Both the position numbers and the translations under genes were made by a program. The notes beneath the pieces were generated by a model, which was not told the origin of the DNA, ran no database searches, and saw only the letters and a list, made by a program, of their open reading frames with translations. Below, in pieces: positions 11,500-23,715 of a DNA stretch of 64,000 bases. Positions within the stretch are counted from its first letter, which is position 1. The number at the start of each line of letters is the position of its first letter. The stretch is taken from NCBI GenBank assembly GCA_023653785.1, contig JAMKCH010014145.1:19443-83442 (forward strand), written 5' to 3'. The DNA comes from Ophioderma brevispina. Its lineage: Eukaryota > Echinodermata > Ophiuroidea > Amphilepidida > Ophiodermatidae.

Positions 11500-13450
11500 C
11501 ATAAAGATTCACTGGTTACATTCTCCCCAAACCCCCATTACCAGCGCTGCTAATAACCAACTCCCAAAATAGTCGGGAACATGCACGCCACCCTAATCAC
11601 GGACCACATCATGCGGGTGGCTTATTCGCCCTTCCGCACAATGTTTTCGCTCCAAAAAAAAAACCATCAGACAAAACCTTCAACGACCTTCTTTTTTTTT
11701 GTAGGTGGAGAATAACAATTTGCGTGAGCGCCATAAGGCGCGGAAGGGTATCATACCTCACTTCCCCACTGTACTAGTGCTAGCTTCCTTCCACACCTTA
11801 CTTTGTTGCACGAATACCACTGGCTTAATCAGGGCGAAGAGGTCGCAGAGGTAGCCAACACCAACGCAACCCCTGTCAACGCACCACCAAAAGTCGCCTA
11901 ATGCTCCTGGTTCAATGTTAGTCGATCCATCCAAGAGGGAGTGGACGGCGACACCCCTCTCTGCTTGACTACACATGCAGCAAATGATTGGTTGTAGTGA
12001 AGAAATCCAACCGACATTGTCCAAAATGTCTGGGATGAAGGCCTCTTGATAGAAGGCCCAGGAGGAGCGTGAGCTCGACATCACCTGCCTACCAAGAGCC
12101 AGTCAACCAACATGGTGTTTTTGTGTGCATTTCAGATGACTGAGGATCCAGCTAGCTCAATGTGTCCCTAGTTGCAGGCTTCTCTGAGCTGCCTCCCCGG
12201 TCTGCAACTATGTTGAGACATGGCAGAAACTCCGGTTTCGGGGTAAAAGGAAGAGTACGATTCTTGGCCAAAAAGCATGTGGAAGAATATAAGAACCTCC
12301 TTGCCTCAAAGCGGTAGTGGGGCCGGCGTTTGGCAGACAACCCCCTTGGCCCAAAGCCACACCGGAAGTTCCGAAGCTAAGCTTTCCGTTGGTAAAAAAA
12401 ATAAACTGTTCCGACCCCAAGAATGCAAGACCAACGGTAAATCCCCCTCCAGGACAACAAGGCTACACCCGGGGGGTCGATTCTAACATTCCCTTTGCAG
12501 ATGATTGGACAGAGGGACTGAAGAACCGTCATGTCATCACCGCCCGTTTATGGCGCTGGTCTTTGGCTGTTCGGTTACACACGAAACCTCGGACCGTCCA
12601 GGACATTTTAGTTAAACCCCTCCGAAATTGCCACCTGGGTCTACGGTCCTCAAAATTGCATGGATCGCACTCCTATCGTCACACCATGCACTGGTAATGG
12701 CGGAGTCTCGAATCCAATGATGCTCTAGTGGATTTGCCTGATCAGTGAGCATGGCAGCCTGTGCAGAGTCCCACCTCAGGGACATTCGGCAAAATTTCAT
12801 CAGCCAGTCTGAGCATGGGTGGTGCACTCTGGGACGAACGCTTCGACTGGAGGACCTCTTACCGGGTCCCCTCCCTTTGGAAGATCGATCTGTTCCCTTA
12901 CAACGGCCTGGAAAAACCACAGCTACCGTGCATAATGGGGCTACCACACCCTGTTAAACACCCTCTGTTTTAATAACTTTTTACAGTGCGGCCAGGCATT
13001 CTGAGACGAGCGCCTCAGGACTTTTGGGATCTGCAACCCTTGAGAGCTATGATCAAGCCCTATGCTATCCCTCCTTACCAACCACTGCATGCGTCCCATT
13101 TTGGACTAGCCTGGGTATCCGAGTTCCAAGAGTAGGCCCCCTAATATGGGCCACTCTGACGATCATGCTTGAGTGCCAACAGATCCACGTGTGGACGGTC
13201 CCCATCAAAAGCTTTGCGGCATCCTGCCAAGTAGGCTGCCACTCAACCGCGGTCTCCGACTTTTGGCTGTGTCTGGATGAGGGACCCCCTGTAGACTGTC
13301 CGCAAACCAAACCATGTCCACTCCGAAACAGGGATGCAATAGCCAAGACGTCATATAACCCAGACCCAAGATTCTCCGAACGGCTTAACCACACGAGGTG
13401 CCCAAAAGTATTCTAATGAGCATACTCACTTCATTATCATATTTGGGCAC
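11500..13450. other. GC-richer block with fragmented open frames
   Basis: Composition is clearly richer in G and C than its surroundings. Frames of 60-130 codons are open on both strands, none with a start, splice site or domain I can name firmly. One plus-strand stretch near 12800-12860 resembles, after an apparent frame change, the Trp-Gly-containing RNase H motif of DIRS-type retroelements, but the match is weak. The best reading is a decayed retroelement or other mobile fragment, with low certainty. Confidence 0.3.
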
Positions 13451-13789
13451 CACGCATATGTGGTTTACGTTCGTCTTATTTGGAAATCCTTAGCATATTT
13501 ATGCGACACGCTGTTTTTTACGTCGGTCACACTCACTAGAGAAGACAACACTACAATGATGCCACATGCTCTCACTCGGACTCAAATCTCTCTTTTCCTA
13601 AGCAAAATTACCAAGGGGTCATCAGCAGACTTTTTGTGCATTATGGTTGCAGGAATCTTTTTAGATGCATGGTTTCTTTTATCGATTGGGTTTCGCATTA
13701 AGGTTTCGCATAATTAATTGCATAAACATGCTATCATACAATGGACATGGGATGCAACACTGATCAACAAAAAAAAACATACCCGTGAC

Positions 13790-14170
13790 TCACGGATTTA
13801 TTTGCGTGTGCTTGCGCCTCACCAGTGACGCACGCGCGTGCTTACGTCACAACACCAACGCGCGCGGTTGAGAAAGAGTCCGGTTACGGGCTTTGGGCTA
13901 TTCCACAAACACGCGCATTCCCTCTTGTTTATTATTCCAGCCTCTAATGGATTAGCCCCGAGTCCCATCGCGGCACCCCCCAAATTCGACGATCTCCCTG
14001 CATGCCTGTGAACTGATTACAACCCCTTCCTTGTTTAAAGTCACCACCTTCATCTTGTCGCGCGGACCAACCATTCACCTTCCCTGACCACGGGGAGAGG
14101 CAGTGCCGCAAATCCAGAGAGACGGCGAACAACTCAAGGACGTTTATATGAGCCTAGGAGGCTGGTCAGC
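13790..14170. other. CpG-dense segment
   Basis: This segment is unusually rich in CG dinucleotides for the window (ACGCACGCGCGTG, CACGCGCATTCC, GTCGCGCGGACC). It includes AP-1-like TGACTCA and a CRE half-site (TACGTCAC) near 13785-13850. It may be a short CpG island or the end of a GC-rich mobile element. No transcription unit was recognised next to it. Confidence 0.35.
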
Positions 14171-14929
14171 GGCCTTCCCCAGAGATAGTAGTGAGCCCCC
14201 CACCTTAACGCATCCTGTCAGGGTGTTAACCACTATTGTCAGGGTGTTTGATAGGTACAGGTAGCTGAATGGGACTCCTTGCTCGTAATAGTGGCAAAGT
14301 CCACCCATTGAGTCGGCGTACCTTCGTCTCCTGGGGGAAGGTGGGTGTTTACCACTGCCATCACGTTTTTTTATCTGGCCCAAACCATACAGTTTGAACC
14401 TATGCTGTATCTAATCTTGGGACCATCTTTTTGCTTCATTAGTACAAAATACTCTGCACGAAAACCGTACTGTTGGGTAGGTAGACAAGACTCAGTTTTT
14501 GAGTAAGGATGGTACCATGCACACCTTATAATATTTTTTTTTTCAATTCTAAAAATATATATGCTTTATGCACTGATAAATGTGTATGTTACAAAACTTG
14601 ATATTCCTTTCATAATCACCCTAAAATCTAGCAAAATCACACATGAATCCTGTATTTTAACTCAAAAAGAAGTTTTTTAGCACAATCGGAGAAATCAAGT
14701 TTCGCATGATTATTACTTCATAAACATTACTATACGCAAATGGAGACTATTGGACATTTTTGAATCAATGGAAGAAAACCTAGACCCAGCCACCTGTACC
14801 AGAAACAAAGGGTCAGAGGCTTTGTAACTCCGAAATTCAATCAAGAGGTCCTTAACCACCCTTTAATGTTGGGGCGAAGTTTACAGTACAATTTCATGCA
14901 GATAATGCATCCTTTTGTAATCAAGAAGG

Positions 14930-15205
14930 TCATTGATCGTGTGTCCTGATGGCTAATTTGTTGTTTGCCACAAAAACCTGGTAGAGCGACCCTCATTGTG
15001 TGCTTTTAAACCATGGTTGAGGTTATGATCCATGTTATTCTTATAAAGGTCATTGACCTGGACCTTGAATTCTTACCAACGCCGCTGCCAGAAGGCCGGA
15101 CAAATTTGTTCATATAATTCACTAGCCCTACAAGAATATCAAACTGTCTTTTATTAAATTCTTTTCACGGTCGAATCGCATATGGCCTCTACTACATGAC
15201 AACTT
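14930..15205 (-). repeat. Inverted third copy of repeat family Y
   Basis: The reverse complement carries the same GTCCGGCCTTCT, GCGTTGGT and GTCAATGACCTTTATA blocks as 10500-10580, plus the GTAGAGG start and a TTTAATAAAAG stretch. It directly abuts the candidate terminal exon at 15220, so in that gene it would be intronic. Confidence 0.65.
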
Positions 15206-15219
15206 CCTCTTGTCCCCAG

Positions 15220-15375
15220 GCACAACCTTTTCTGGCCAGCGTGTTCATGACATATTTACCAAAGTCTCCCCCACCACCTCCTGGCCTGCACTCTAAGAAA
15301 AGTGTCCATTTAGCACTGTCTGACTTTGATGGTACAACTCCCACCAGTTCACCTGCAGAAGTATTCACAGCATAG
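15220..15375 (+). CDS. Candidate 3'-terminal exon, gene unknown
   Basis: A pyrimidine-rich tract ends in TGTCCCCAG at 15219, a good splice acceptor. From 15220 the frame is open in phase 0 for 51 codons to TAG at 15373-15375. The peptide is varied and protein-like. It has a hydrophobic start (AQPFLASVFMTYL), a run of five prolines followed by Gly-Leu, a basic patch, and an acidic/hydroxyl-rich tail (LSDFDGTTPTSSPAEVF) ending in Thr-Ala. I do not recognise the family. Upstream exons were not identified. The alternative is a chance open frame after a chance AG. Confidence 0.4.
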   Translation, partial: AQPFLASVFMTYLPKSPPPPPGLHSKKSVHLALSDFDGTTPTSSPAEVFTA

Positions 15376-18300
15376 TTTAAAGAAGGTTAGTATAAAATGT
15401 ATATATCTAAGCTCTGCTTTCAATGAAATTTGGAATTTTAAGGGTCAAATTATACCTTTCAATACCCGTCTGTCTTTGCTGTTAGTTTAGTTTAACAACG
15501 TTTTAGATCCGGTTTGTCCCCCTCTAATGGGGGGGCCGGACACCTCACCTCGGCATACTGCTGTTTGAGGATGTTTGGAGCAAAAGATCATTGACCGGAT
15601 TCCCTTCCGATGGCAATCCATTTTCTGCGATGGGCCTAGCCTTTGGCAACCCATGCCCACCATGCCAGGCAGCATCTGCTGGGTTGCCCGCCATTGCTCT
15701 CTAGACTGATGCCCTTGAAGGTATATCGTCTTTTCATTCTACCAGGTACCAGCTACCCTCCGCATCAATCATAACCCAATGGGGGTGACGGGTTAGCCAC
15801 CGACAACCCAAATTGTTAAAATCAAGCTAGTAGGGATGCTAAGACATCAACGTTTTCATATATGCAAGGATTTCTTGTCATAGAGGACTGTAAGTATACA
15901 AAAATTCTTGACTTTGTGGCACATATGGTGGACAGTGCGATCCCGGTTTTTGAATTAACTGCCGCTCTGGCTTTGTAGGGAGATAGTAGGGGCTATCGTA
16001 GCGGAAAAAGCCAAAGCAACCTCGGGCTACACTGTGGGATGGAATCAAAAAACCCTCTGGCATGTAACATGGAACAAAGAAATTGTTACAAATTAAGTCA
16101 TCCTAATCAGGAAAACAATTCTATATTACCAAAATTTATTACCCTTATTTCTATGCTTGACATGCAATTTGTTGCCTCTTTTTCAGTGTCATTTTAGTGG
16201 GGTAATTAATATTTCAATATACCCATTTTTTAGCACAGACAGTATTAGATTCATGAGGATACATTATCAAGATGGAGTAAACACTTATTCTTTACACATG
16301 GAAATGTTACCAAATGTCCAACCATTTTACCAAGTTAACAAATTTCATCAGATTCCACACCACTAATAGATCTGGTCTGGCTCCCTCTGGCCGAAAAGTG
16401 TTTGGGAAAAGGGTTAAAAAAAGTGACAGGTCTAAGTTAAAATTGAAAAATAGTAGAAACTGGAACTTTCTGGGCCATATTTTGTGTTAGAAATCATTGT
16501 AAAGATACAAATCAGCACAATATCAAGACAAAAAAAGTGTGCGAGTCTTACTAATGAGTAATTACAGTACTAATTTTACACCCACCACATAGGAATATTT
16601 TGACTAGAAGCCACAGTTTCAGAGGGGATCGGAACTCATTGTTGTTTTCATGCTTCAGTAGCTCGAAAAATCCATGGTCAACTTATGGATTCTTCTTGCT
16701 GAATGGGATGCAGAGGTCTAGCATTTCAAGGTAATGCATAATTTAAGCGACTGATTCACTTTGTTAATGAGAAATTTACGTTTTAATTAGGGTCATTTTG
16801 TACATAAACCAATGGCAATTTATTTGGTGGTGTGCAACCATCAGGCACCCCAACAGTTCATCTTTTGTAATCAAATTACAAATGTAGTACATGGTTGTCT
16901 GATGAGGACCATACCAAATGGTTTGACCAGCTACTTTTTCTTTAATACATACAATCTTTGCATTCTCTTACATTTTTTTAATAATATTGACATATTAGAG
17001 AATGTTTCTGTAAAATCTGCTTTTATCTGATAAAAATTTCAAATCAAACAGCGAACTGTTACAAAAATACCTAAAACTGAAGACGTAAATCTACATGAGT
17101 TCCTCCCCCCGGGTTTATGCATTGCTGGATTTAATACGGGTCAATTAATTGAAATATCTTTCCCCGAAACCCTACCGGCCCTAGTGTGGTCTAGCTTTCA
17201 CCAGTTTACAAAGGGAGCGTTTCAAGGTCATTTTTTTCAAGTGCAACGAACTATATATTATAAAAAAAGTAGTTTTGGTTGAACTCCCCACAGAGCCATA
17301 TTATTTAACAATGGGGGTCAATTGTATATTATTGTATACCATGTTTAGATAGGTTAGTCTGGTCAAAGCTCTCTATTCTGCAAATTGATAATAAGTAAAT
17401 TACTCAAAATAATACTAAAAATGTTTTTTTTTTAAAGTTTATTTGGCAACCAATATCTTGAAACCCAATCTTATTCCAGCAATTTGTGAAATACTAGCTT
17501 TTCCCATAAGCTCCTTTCAACTGTGCTTTGAGCTAGTTTGCCTAGAAGCAAGAAATTAAACCAGCAACTTTCAATATGCTATTATTACTATTTTCCCCTT
17601 AACCCTGGTTTTGTTAGTCATACTGAATGGCAGCTTTACCTAAGTATTAAAAATTTTCTCAATTTTGAATTGACAGGCTAAAAAATCAGTCTACTAATAA
17701 CAAAAAGTTTGTAATGAGGGAAATTTAAATAAAATTTAGAGTGCCCCCTGCTCAGAACCCTGGCCCACCACCAGCCCAAATAAGGACTTTTGTAACAGTG
17801 TAGTTGTCTATGGAGAAGAGAAGGACCCAATTTCGCCCCCTCGGAAACCCCTTTCGCCCCTTCAGCACACTTTCTCCCCCCCCCCCATTTGCAAAAGTTT
17901 GGTTATGGAATGATGCAAGGCATATTCAAAATATAAATCATGGCTTTCTCTACAGAGCCGGCAAAGACAACCTTTTTTCTTAAATTGGTATAGACAAAGT
18001 TGATCTAGTTTGGATCAAAATTGCACCTATCTTAGTATAAACCACCTTTGTTACAACCAAAGCCACATGTAAAACATGACTAAATGTGTGATTAGGCAAA
18101 TCCCTGCACTTGCAAATTACGAAATTAGGCAAATTTCCATGAGTGAAAGTTAGGGCAAACCACAAAAACAATTTATTTTAAAGTATGCTTCCGATTCCAT
18201 GTGGCGTTCAGCAAAAACCACTCGGGGGAAAATTACATTTGCATTTTTAAGATTGTGGTTCGATCAAAAAACTTTCACTATGTAGCGTATTTAAACTATT

Positions 18301-19648
18301 AAAACTCAATATTTTTAACAAATTCGAGCAATTTAAAAAAAAATGCGGATAGTGTAAACCGGCCTATATAGATTGTGAAATTGTATGCTTAAGCCCCAAA
18401 TTTTCATTCTCTCTAAGGTTACAACAATCAATCATCTTTTGATAAACACCAAGGTATAATCAATTATAAAACCAAACAAGCAAAGCCAATGATAACGTTT
18501 ACACGTGTAAAAATATAAAGAGACTCCCCCGTTTTTGGGGGAAGGGAGTAATTGGAAACAAAATACACGTATAAACTTCAGCAGATTATGATTAGAACTG
18601 AACATTTTTCTCCTTAGTATAAAATGACCACTTTAAACACAGGTGTCAAGCCATAGAGATACTTCCCCTTTGTATTAGCGGCCATCTTGCCAGGGAATGG
18701 TGAAGTCCATCAAGATTTCTGGAAGAGACTTTCTAAATCTAAACAACGACATTGCATGTGGATTATTATGTATAAAAGTTAGGGTCACAATTTGAAGCAC
18801 AGTACGTTGAGGGGGGGGGGTATATTAAAATTGATATGAATGAGGAATACTACGACTCCTTAAACACTGTCTGTTAGTAGGTTTACGCCTGAGGGAGGTG
18901 AAATGAAAGCCTCTATTTGCACACAAAATACACCAATTGTTGCCTGGCCCAGGTAATAACACTTAAAAAAATAAAATCAATTACAAACTCAGCTCTGTAC
19001 TCAACAACACAAACCTATAATAATGGTGATCTTTCTGCAACACTATATTTTCCGTTCATATTTTCGTACTTTAAATGGGCATATATATATTATCAAACAT
19101 ATTGCTAATTGTAACAGGAAGTCCATGGCAGCTGGAACAATAATTTCCTCTTAATAATGGGTTATTTTAAATGCCGGGGGTAGTGTCACAAAATAAAACT
19201 AAGTAAAGAACATGGACAGAAAAACTATGTAGAATAAGGACAAAACATGTTTTTTTTTTAAATTTATTTATTAATTATTTATTACAGTATTGGCGGGGTT
19301 TTGTTGTTTATGATTTATAATTAATATGATAGTTTCTTTTGGGGGAGCTTTTTCCCCCTTAATGCTGGTTAATTATTTCCCACAAAAAGTTTGCCAGTGG
19401 TCCAAGTTTTTTTCAATCGATGAAGTGCACCACAACTTTGACCTACACATCAATACAAGCAACCCTTTGTGATACTGAAATGACCCAATTGCGAGCTTAT
19501 GTTTACACCAAATGTTTCGCATTCGCCGCACACTGTGAAAAACTTTTAGCTCCTCATGGGCAGGCGCTCCACCACGCCCTACACATGTAGAGGGGATTAC
19601 ACTTACTGTACACTCAAAACAATTCAATTGCACCGACACAAATAGCTT
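15376..19648. other. Mostly unassigned AT-rich DNA
   Basis: Two minus-strand open frames (15487-15675 and 15878-16063) have diverse composition but no confirmed family or splice structure. The rest contains only short frames, scattered homopolymers and a C-rich patch at about 17840-17890. The motif GCCATCTTGCC near 18682 fits a YY1-type site, but nothing beside it looks like a promoter. Confidence 0.4.
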
Positions 19649-20012
19649 AAAGGTGCGACAAGATTCAATATAGGTGTCCCTTAAAAAATAGATGAAAGTA
19701 CTGATTTTTGCCTGATGTAAAGCTTTCCATCAGAAAAATATGCCCATCTGAAAGGATTAGGATTAAGCCGAGAAAGGTTTCTTTGGCTACAAGAAAAAAT
19801 TGTGAAAAATTTAAAGTTCGTATAGGAGCCAATATGAGATTCAGCCTATGTTTTACATTGAAATACAAGCAAATCCAAAACACCTTTTTTTCTCTTTTAA
19901 GACATTTCTGTAGCGAAATACAAGGCAAGAAATCTATTGAGTGTCTAATCTATATGAAATTACTATTATGACACAATATTTGGGTGCCTCAAAATCTCTC
20001 GTTGCACCTTTA
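19649..20012 (+). mobile_element. TTAA-flanked MITE, copy 2 (most complete)
   Basis: Left end TTAAAGGTGCGACAAGATT is the imperfect inverse of right end TCTCTCGTTGCACCTTTAA, giving inverted repeats of about 20 bp inside TTAA on both sides. TTAA target duplication is the hallmark of piggyBac-type transposition. At 364 bp with no coding capacity this is a non-autonomous MITE. Other copies are at 9178-10098, 55796-56136 (inverted) and 56818-57231. The terminal sequence does not match a piggyBac family I can name. Confidence 0.75.
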
Positions 20013-20828
20013 ACACCAACAAATCTTTTCAATGTATAACATTTTCTAATCACATCCAGGTCAATCGGGAGCATTATCAGTACTCGAGTACAAAAACATC
20101 CCACACCATTCGAATATACAATGTGCATGTAACAGATTGTGGAACCCGAGGGCACATAGTACCGGTACCTGTTGAATGCACGTGTGGTTGAGCTAAACAA
20201 ACAAGCAGCACATTACCAAGATTATGCTCTTGTATGCAAACATTGAATGCTCATGAGGGAAATACCTGAGGTAACTGAACACCATGGGTTTACTATTTTT
20301 GATAGATGGGCTGTGGGCCTGCATGGACACATTTCCAGTTAATATTTGTAATATAAAAATATTCCTGTCATATGAGCTACCTTTTCAATAAGTGCTTTCT
20401 CTCCTACAAATAGCAACAAATTTCTTAAACCGTTTAAGGTGACTGAAATCATATTTTCATTTGGTTTTTTAATATAGCACTAAATCATTTAGTAATTGCT
20501 CCAATGTATTTTGATAGGCCATACATGGAAAATAGCATAGCTCATGGTTTTTTATCATTCCACCTAAAGGAACATTTCTCAGGCATAAAATCAAGTGGAA
20601 AAATAGGAGCTTTCTTATGATACCTGTCAACTTCGACATGGTGAAGTAGAGTGATCTACTGCTAATCGGATCACCCACCTTTAACATTTTCTACAATGCT
20701 CAATAGTAATAATTTCACGGGTCCAATTCTGACAAGGCGGTTCTCGAACCACAAAGGTCCCCCGCCCGTCGCGATAGTAAATGGAGGGAAATATAATTTT
20801 AAGATCACAGGGAGAATTATGATGGAAA

Positions 20829-22322
20829 TAAGTGGTTCTCAAAACCACTGAAGCTGCTGCCATAGCAGTTGCAATTTGACGGTATCAAATGTTGACCATA
20901 CAACTATTTGTAGTTATTTGACCTTAGATGACCCTACTTGACCTTGAAATGACCTTCACAATTTTTGGTTTAGAAATGTTGACCACATCCACAAAGTTTC
21001 ATGACCTACCACATGTTGAGTTAGTTGACCTTGAATACCCCAGGGCTAGAATTTCGGCGAGAATCCGAGAATCGATTCTCGCAAAGATTCTCGTAAATTG
21101 ATTTGCGTGAATCAATGTTGATTCTTGCAAACTTTAGAACTTAACACAGTAGCGAATTAGATGATTCAGCAAAATTCATTTGTTTCAGAATCAAGAGGAT
21201 TCTCGCAACTCGGCCACGGAAAATTCTACCCCTGATACCCCCACGACCTTGAAATTACTCAAAAATTTTGGCAAGAATGCGTTACTACACCCTCATTTAT
21301 AGACCATAATACCATTGTATGGATTTGACCTGGATGACCCCAATGACCTTGAAAGGACCATCAAAAATTTTTGGCACTGAATGTTGACCACACAAACCAG
21401 TCTTCATTCATCCTACCACATACTTAGTGATTGACCTTGGAAGACCCAGCATGACCTTGAAATGGACCCTTCAAATTTTTTTGGCACGATGATGCCCACC
21501 CACCAAGTTAACTCATCCTACACTACTAGTAGTTTAGACCTTGAATGACCCGACAGGACCTTGAAATGCAAATTTTTCGGCAGAAAGTGGACCCCCACCC
21601 ACCAAGTTTCATCATCCTACCACAATTGACAAGGGCGGCGACAGCAATTTAATTTTTCTGCAGGAAGTTGACCACACCACCAAGTTTCATCATTCCTGCC
21701 CCAATTGCCAAGGCTTATAGCAATTTAATCCTATTTTGACCGCATTTGACTTGACCTAGCCAACATTCCCCACCTCCGAACTCCATCAACCATCACGTGG
21801 GTGACAATCTATGGTGCGAAGTAGATGGGCACCCATACGGCTTAGAGCAAAGAATGTGATTTACAAGGAAAAAAAGGGCTATATAGGGGGTGGTGTACTT
21901 TAATCTTAGTTTTGACCAAATGTGCCCTATTTTGACAATATTTGGACCCTTCGACTCCATGCCACATGATCCCACTCCGAACTATCCCACCCGGCTACTT
22001 GGGGACATATGGTACAAAAAGATGGACACCCATACTGCTTAGTCAAAAGATATCGTGTTTACAAGGCTTATAACAAAATCCTATTTGACCAAATTTGGAC
22101 CTATACGTTGGACCTTTGAACACGCTAGGTAACATTGACCCACTTTACATCCCAGCCAACGCTACTTGAGATTGTGCATCAATGTTGCGAAGATGGACAC
22201 CCACACTTGCTAGATGCAGAGGATATTGCTTGGACACACACACGCACACCAAAACGCACACACACACACACGGACGCAGGGCATTTATAGAGTCCCCTTG
22301 CCAACTAAAGTTGGCGGGGGAC
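20829..22322 (+). mobile_element. DR1-bearing tandem-core element with hairpin ends
   Basis: The left end carries AAGTGGTTCTCAAAACCACT (20830-20849), a self-complementary stem, and CTGCCATAGCAG just inside. The body is a decaying series of units of about 60-110 bp built on TGACCTTGAATGACC, GTTGACCACACCCACCAAG and TTTCATCATCCTACCACA. It is followed by an (AC)n tract (22236-22273). The element ends with a palindrome around CCAACTAAAGTTGG (22291-22322). No protein is encoded. The order hairpin, tandem core, microsatellite, terminal stem resembles Helentron-associated (DINE/HINE-type) elements, which is an inference. Confidence 0.65.
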
Positions 22323-22453
22323 CAAAAAGCAATGGTGCAGACAGCAGGCAATTTCTGTAGATACATACAGGAAAAATTCAATTTCCATTCTACTGCGGAC
22401 TTCAGGTTTTTCGAAATTTGACATCTTTAGCTTAAATGGATTTTTTCAGTGAG

Positions 22454-22485
22454 TGGGTGGGTGGGTGGGAGGGAGGGAGGGAGGG
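22454..22485 (+). repeat. (GGGT)n/(GGGA)n tract with G-quadruplex potential
   Basis: Eight runs of three G separated by single T or A bases lie in 32 bp. This far exceeds the four G-runs needed for an intramolecular G-quadruplex. It lies about 280 bp downstream, in gene direction, of the DMGDH exon at 22765-23013, so it is probably intronic. Confidence 0.85.
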
Positions 22486-22764
22486 TGTAATATTATGTGC
22501 ATACATTTATGCATGATCTACATCTTGCAGAGATTTATGACAATAGGTCATTACATGGTTGATGTTTTCACTAAGTAGATGGTTACCGATTTCGCGCAGC
22601 TATTGTGCATGCGTATCGCGCACACCGACTTTGTATGCTCGCAATCACATCTGCGGCTTACTGCGATTCGCACGTTTAAGACTGCGTGAAAGCTATGACG
22701 TCTTTCATTAGTTCAGGCCGGACGAAGTATACACACACTTGGACAGTTCCCTAAGCATTCTTAC

Positions 22765-23013
22765 CTGGCGGTACTCCATCTTCCACCCAGTCATCTTGTA
22801 GCCTCATTTTATGTGGTTTCTCATAGGGCCCTGTGAGTAATCCATCCCTCTCCTGACGCAGGTAATAGGAACCTTCCAAGTCCCTAATGACCGGTAGTTC
22901 TGTCTTGAGTGCAGCAACCTCTGGAATAGTTGATGTGACTACATACTGGTGATGAATAGCTATCAGAGGGTGCTCGATACCCGCTAGTCTTCCTATTTCT
23001 TGGCACCAAAATC
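22765..23013 (-). CDS. DMGDH: Dimethylglycine dehydrogenase, internal exon (intact)
   Basis: On the minus strand the exon follows acceptor CTATTAG (AG at 23015-23014) and ends at donor CCAG/GTAAG (GT at 22764-22763). It is 249 bp, phase 1 at both ends, and fully open. The peptide runs from [18 protein letters not shown] through [13 protein letters not shown] and [20 protein letters not shown] to [10 protein letters not shown]. This matches the FAD-oxidoreductase domain of vertebrate DMGDH closely and in order. The enzyme is a mitochondrial flavoprotein that demethylates dimethylglycine to sarcosine, passing electrons to ETF and the one-carbon unit to tetrahydrofolate. The FAD-attaching histidine and the C-terminal folate domain lie in exons not found here. 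A broken copy of this exon lies at 31656-31906. Confidence 0.93.
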
Positions 23014-23196
23014 CTAATAGGCAAATGAGAAAGATGAAATTGTTTTAGAATGTGTAAATTTTACAAATTATTGTTCCAAAACTGTGAAATAAGTGAAGTA
23101 GGCCCACAGCCGCATTCTTCAACTTCCAATAATGGCATTGCTGGTTGAGACATGTCTGAGTCTAAAAATAATATTAGGACCAACCATCTATCCTTA

Positions 23197-23701
23197 AGTG
23201 GTTCTCAAGCCACTGAGGCTCCTGCCATAGCAGTTACAATATTGTGGATGACCCAAGATGACCTTCAAATGACCTTGAAAATTGTTGGTATCATATGGTG
23301 ACTTTACCCCCAGGTTTCATGACCATTCAACCATTTTTAGTGATTTGACCTTGGATGACCCCACATGACCTTGAAATATCTTCATAATTTTCAGCACTAA
23401 ATTTTGACCACACCCACCAAGTTTGATAATGCATGCAGCCATTTGCAGTGATTTAGTCTGTAGAGTGGATTAATGAATTTTCAAAATATGTAAATGTGTT
23501 CATAAATATTTCATACAGCACATGACCTCATCATGTTCTATCACCAAGCCACATTAGAAGTTCATTGATTAATTGGTTCAGCATGTAGAGTGAATTAATG
23601 ATTTTTGGCCACCGAGACAGCCAGCCATCCATCCATCCATCCAGGCAGACAGGCATCCATCTGCATGATCACATAGGCCCTCCACAACATGGTTGTGGGG
23701 G
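23197..23701 (+). mobile_element. DR1-type element with hairpin ends, in a DMGDH intron
   Basis: It starts with the stem AGTGGTTCTCAAGCCACT (23197-23214) and CCTGCCATAGCAGTT, the same start as the element at 20829. The core has two to three TGACCTTGAAATGACC-type units. It ends with a (CCAT)n tract (about 23622-23645) and the terminal palindrome CCACAACATGGTTGTGG (about 23682-23698). It lies in the intron upstream of the intact DMGDH exon. A degraded direct copy is at 32090-32650. Confidence 0.7.
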
Positions 23702-23715
23702 AAAAAATTACTATT

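Noticed and set aside
13024..13416. 130-codon plus-strand frame
   Set aside because: The composition is plausible, but an overlapping 109-codon antisense frame exists and no domain or splice site supports it. Kept only as part of the GC-richer block.
15487..15675. Minus-strand frame considered as a downstream DMGDH exon
   Set aside because: A short LPGMVGMG stretch and a Trp-Ile-Ala-Ile-Gly reading resembled DMGDH, but the following residues and spacing do not fit in any frame.
15878..16063. Minus-strand frame with ARGCFGFFRYDSPYYL considered as DMGDH
   Set aside because: The likeness to the ARESYGF segment of DMGDH is limited to a few residues and does not extend. No convincing splice sites.
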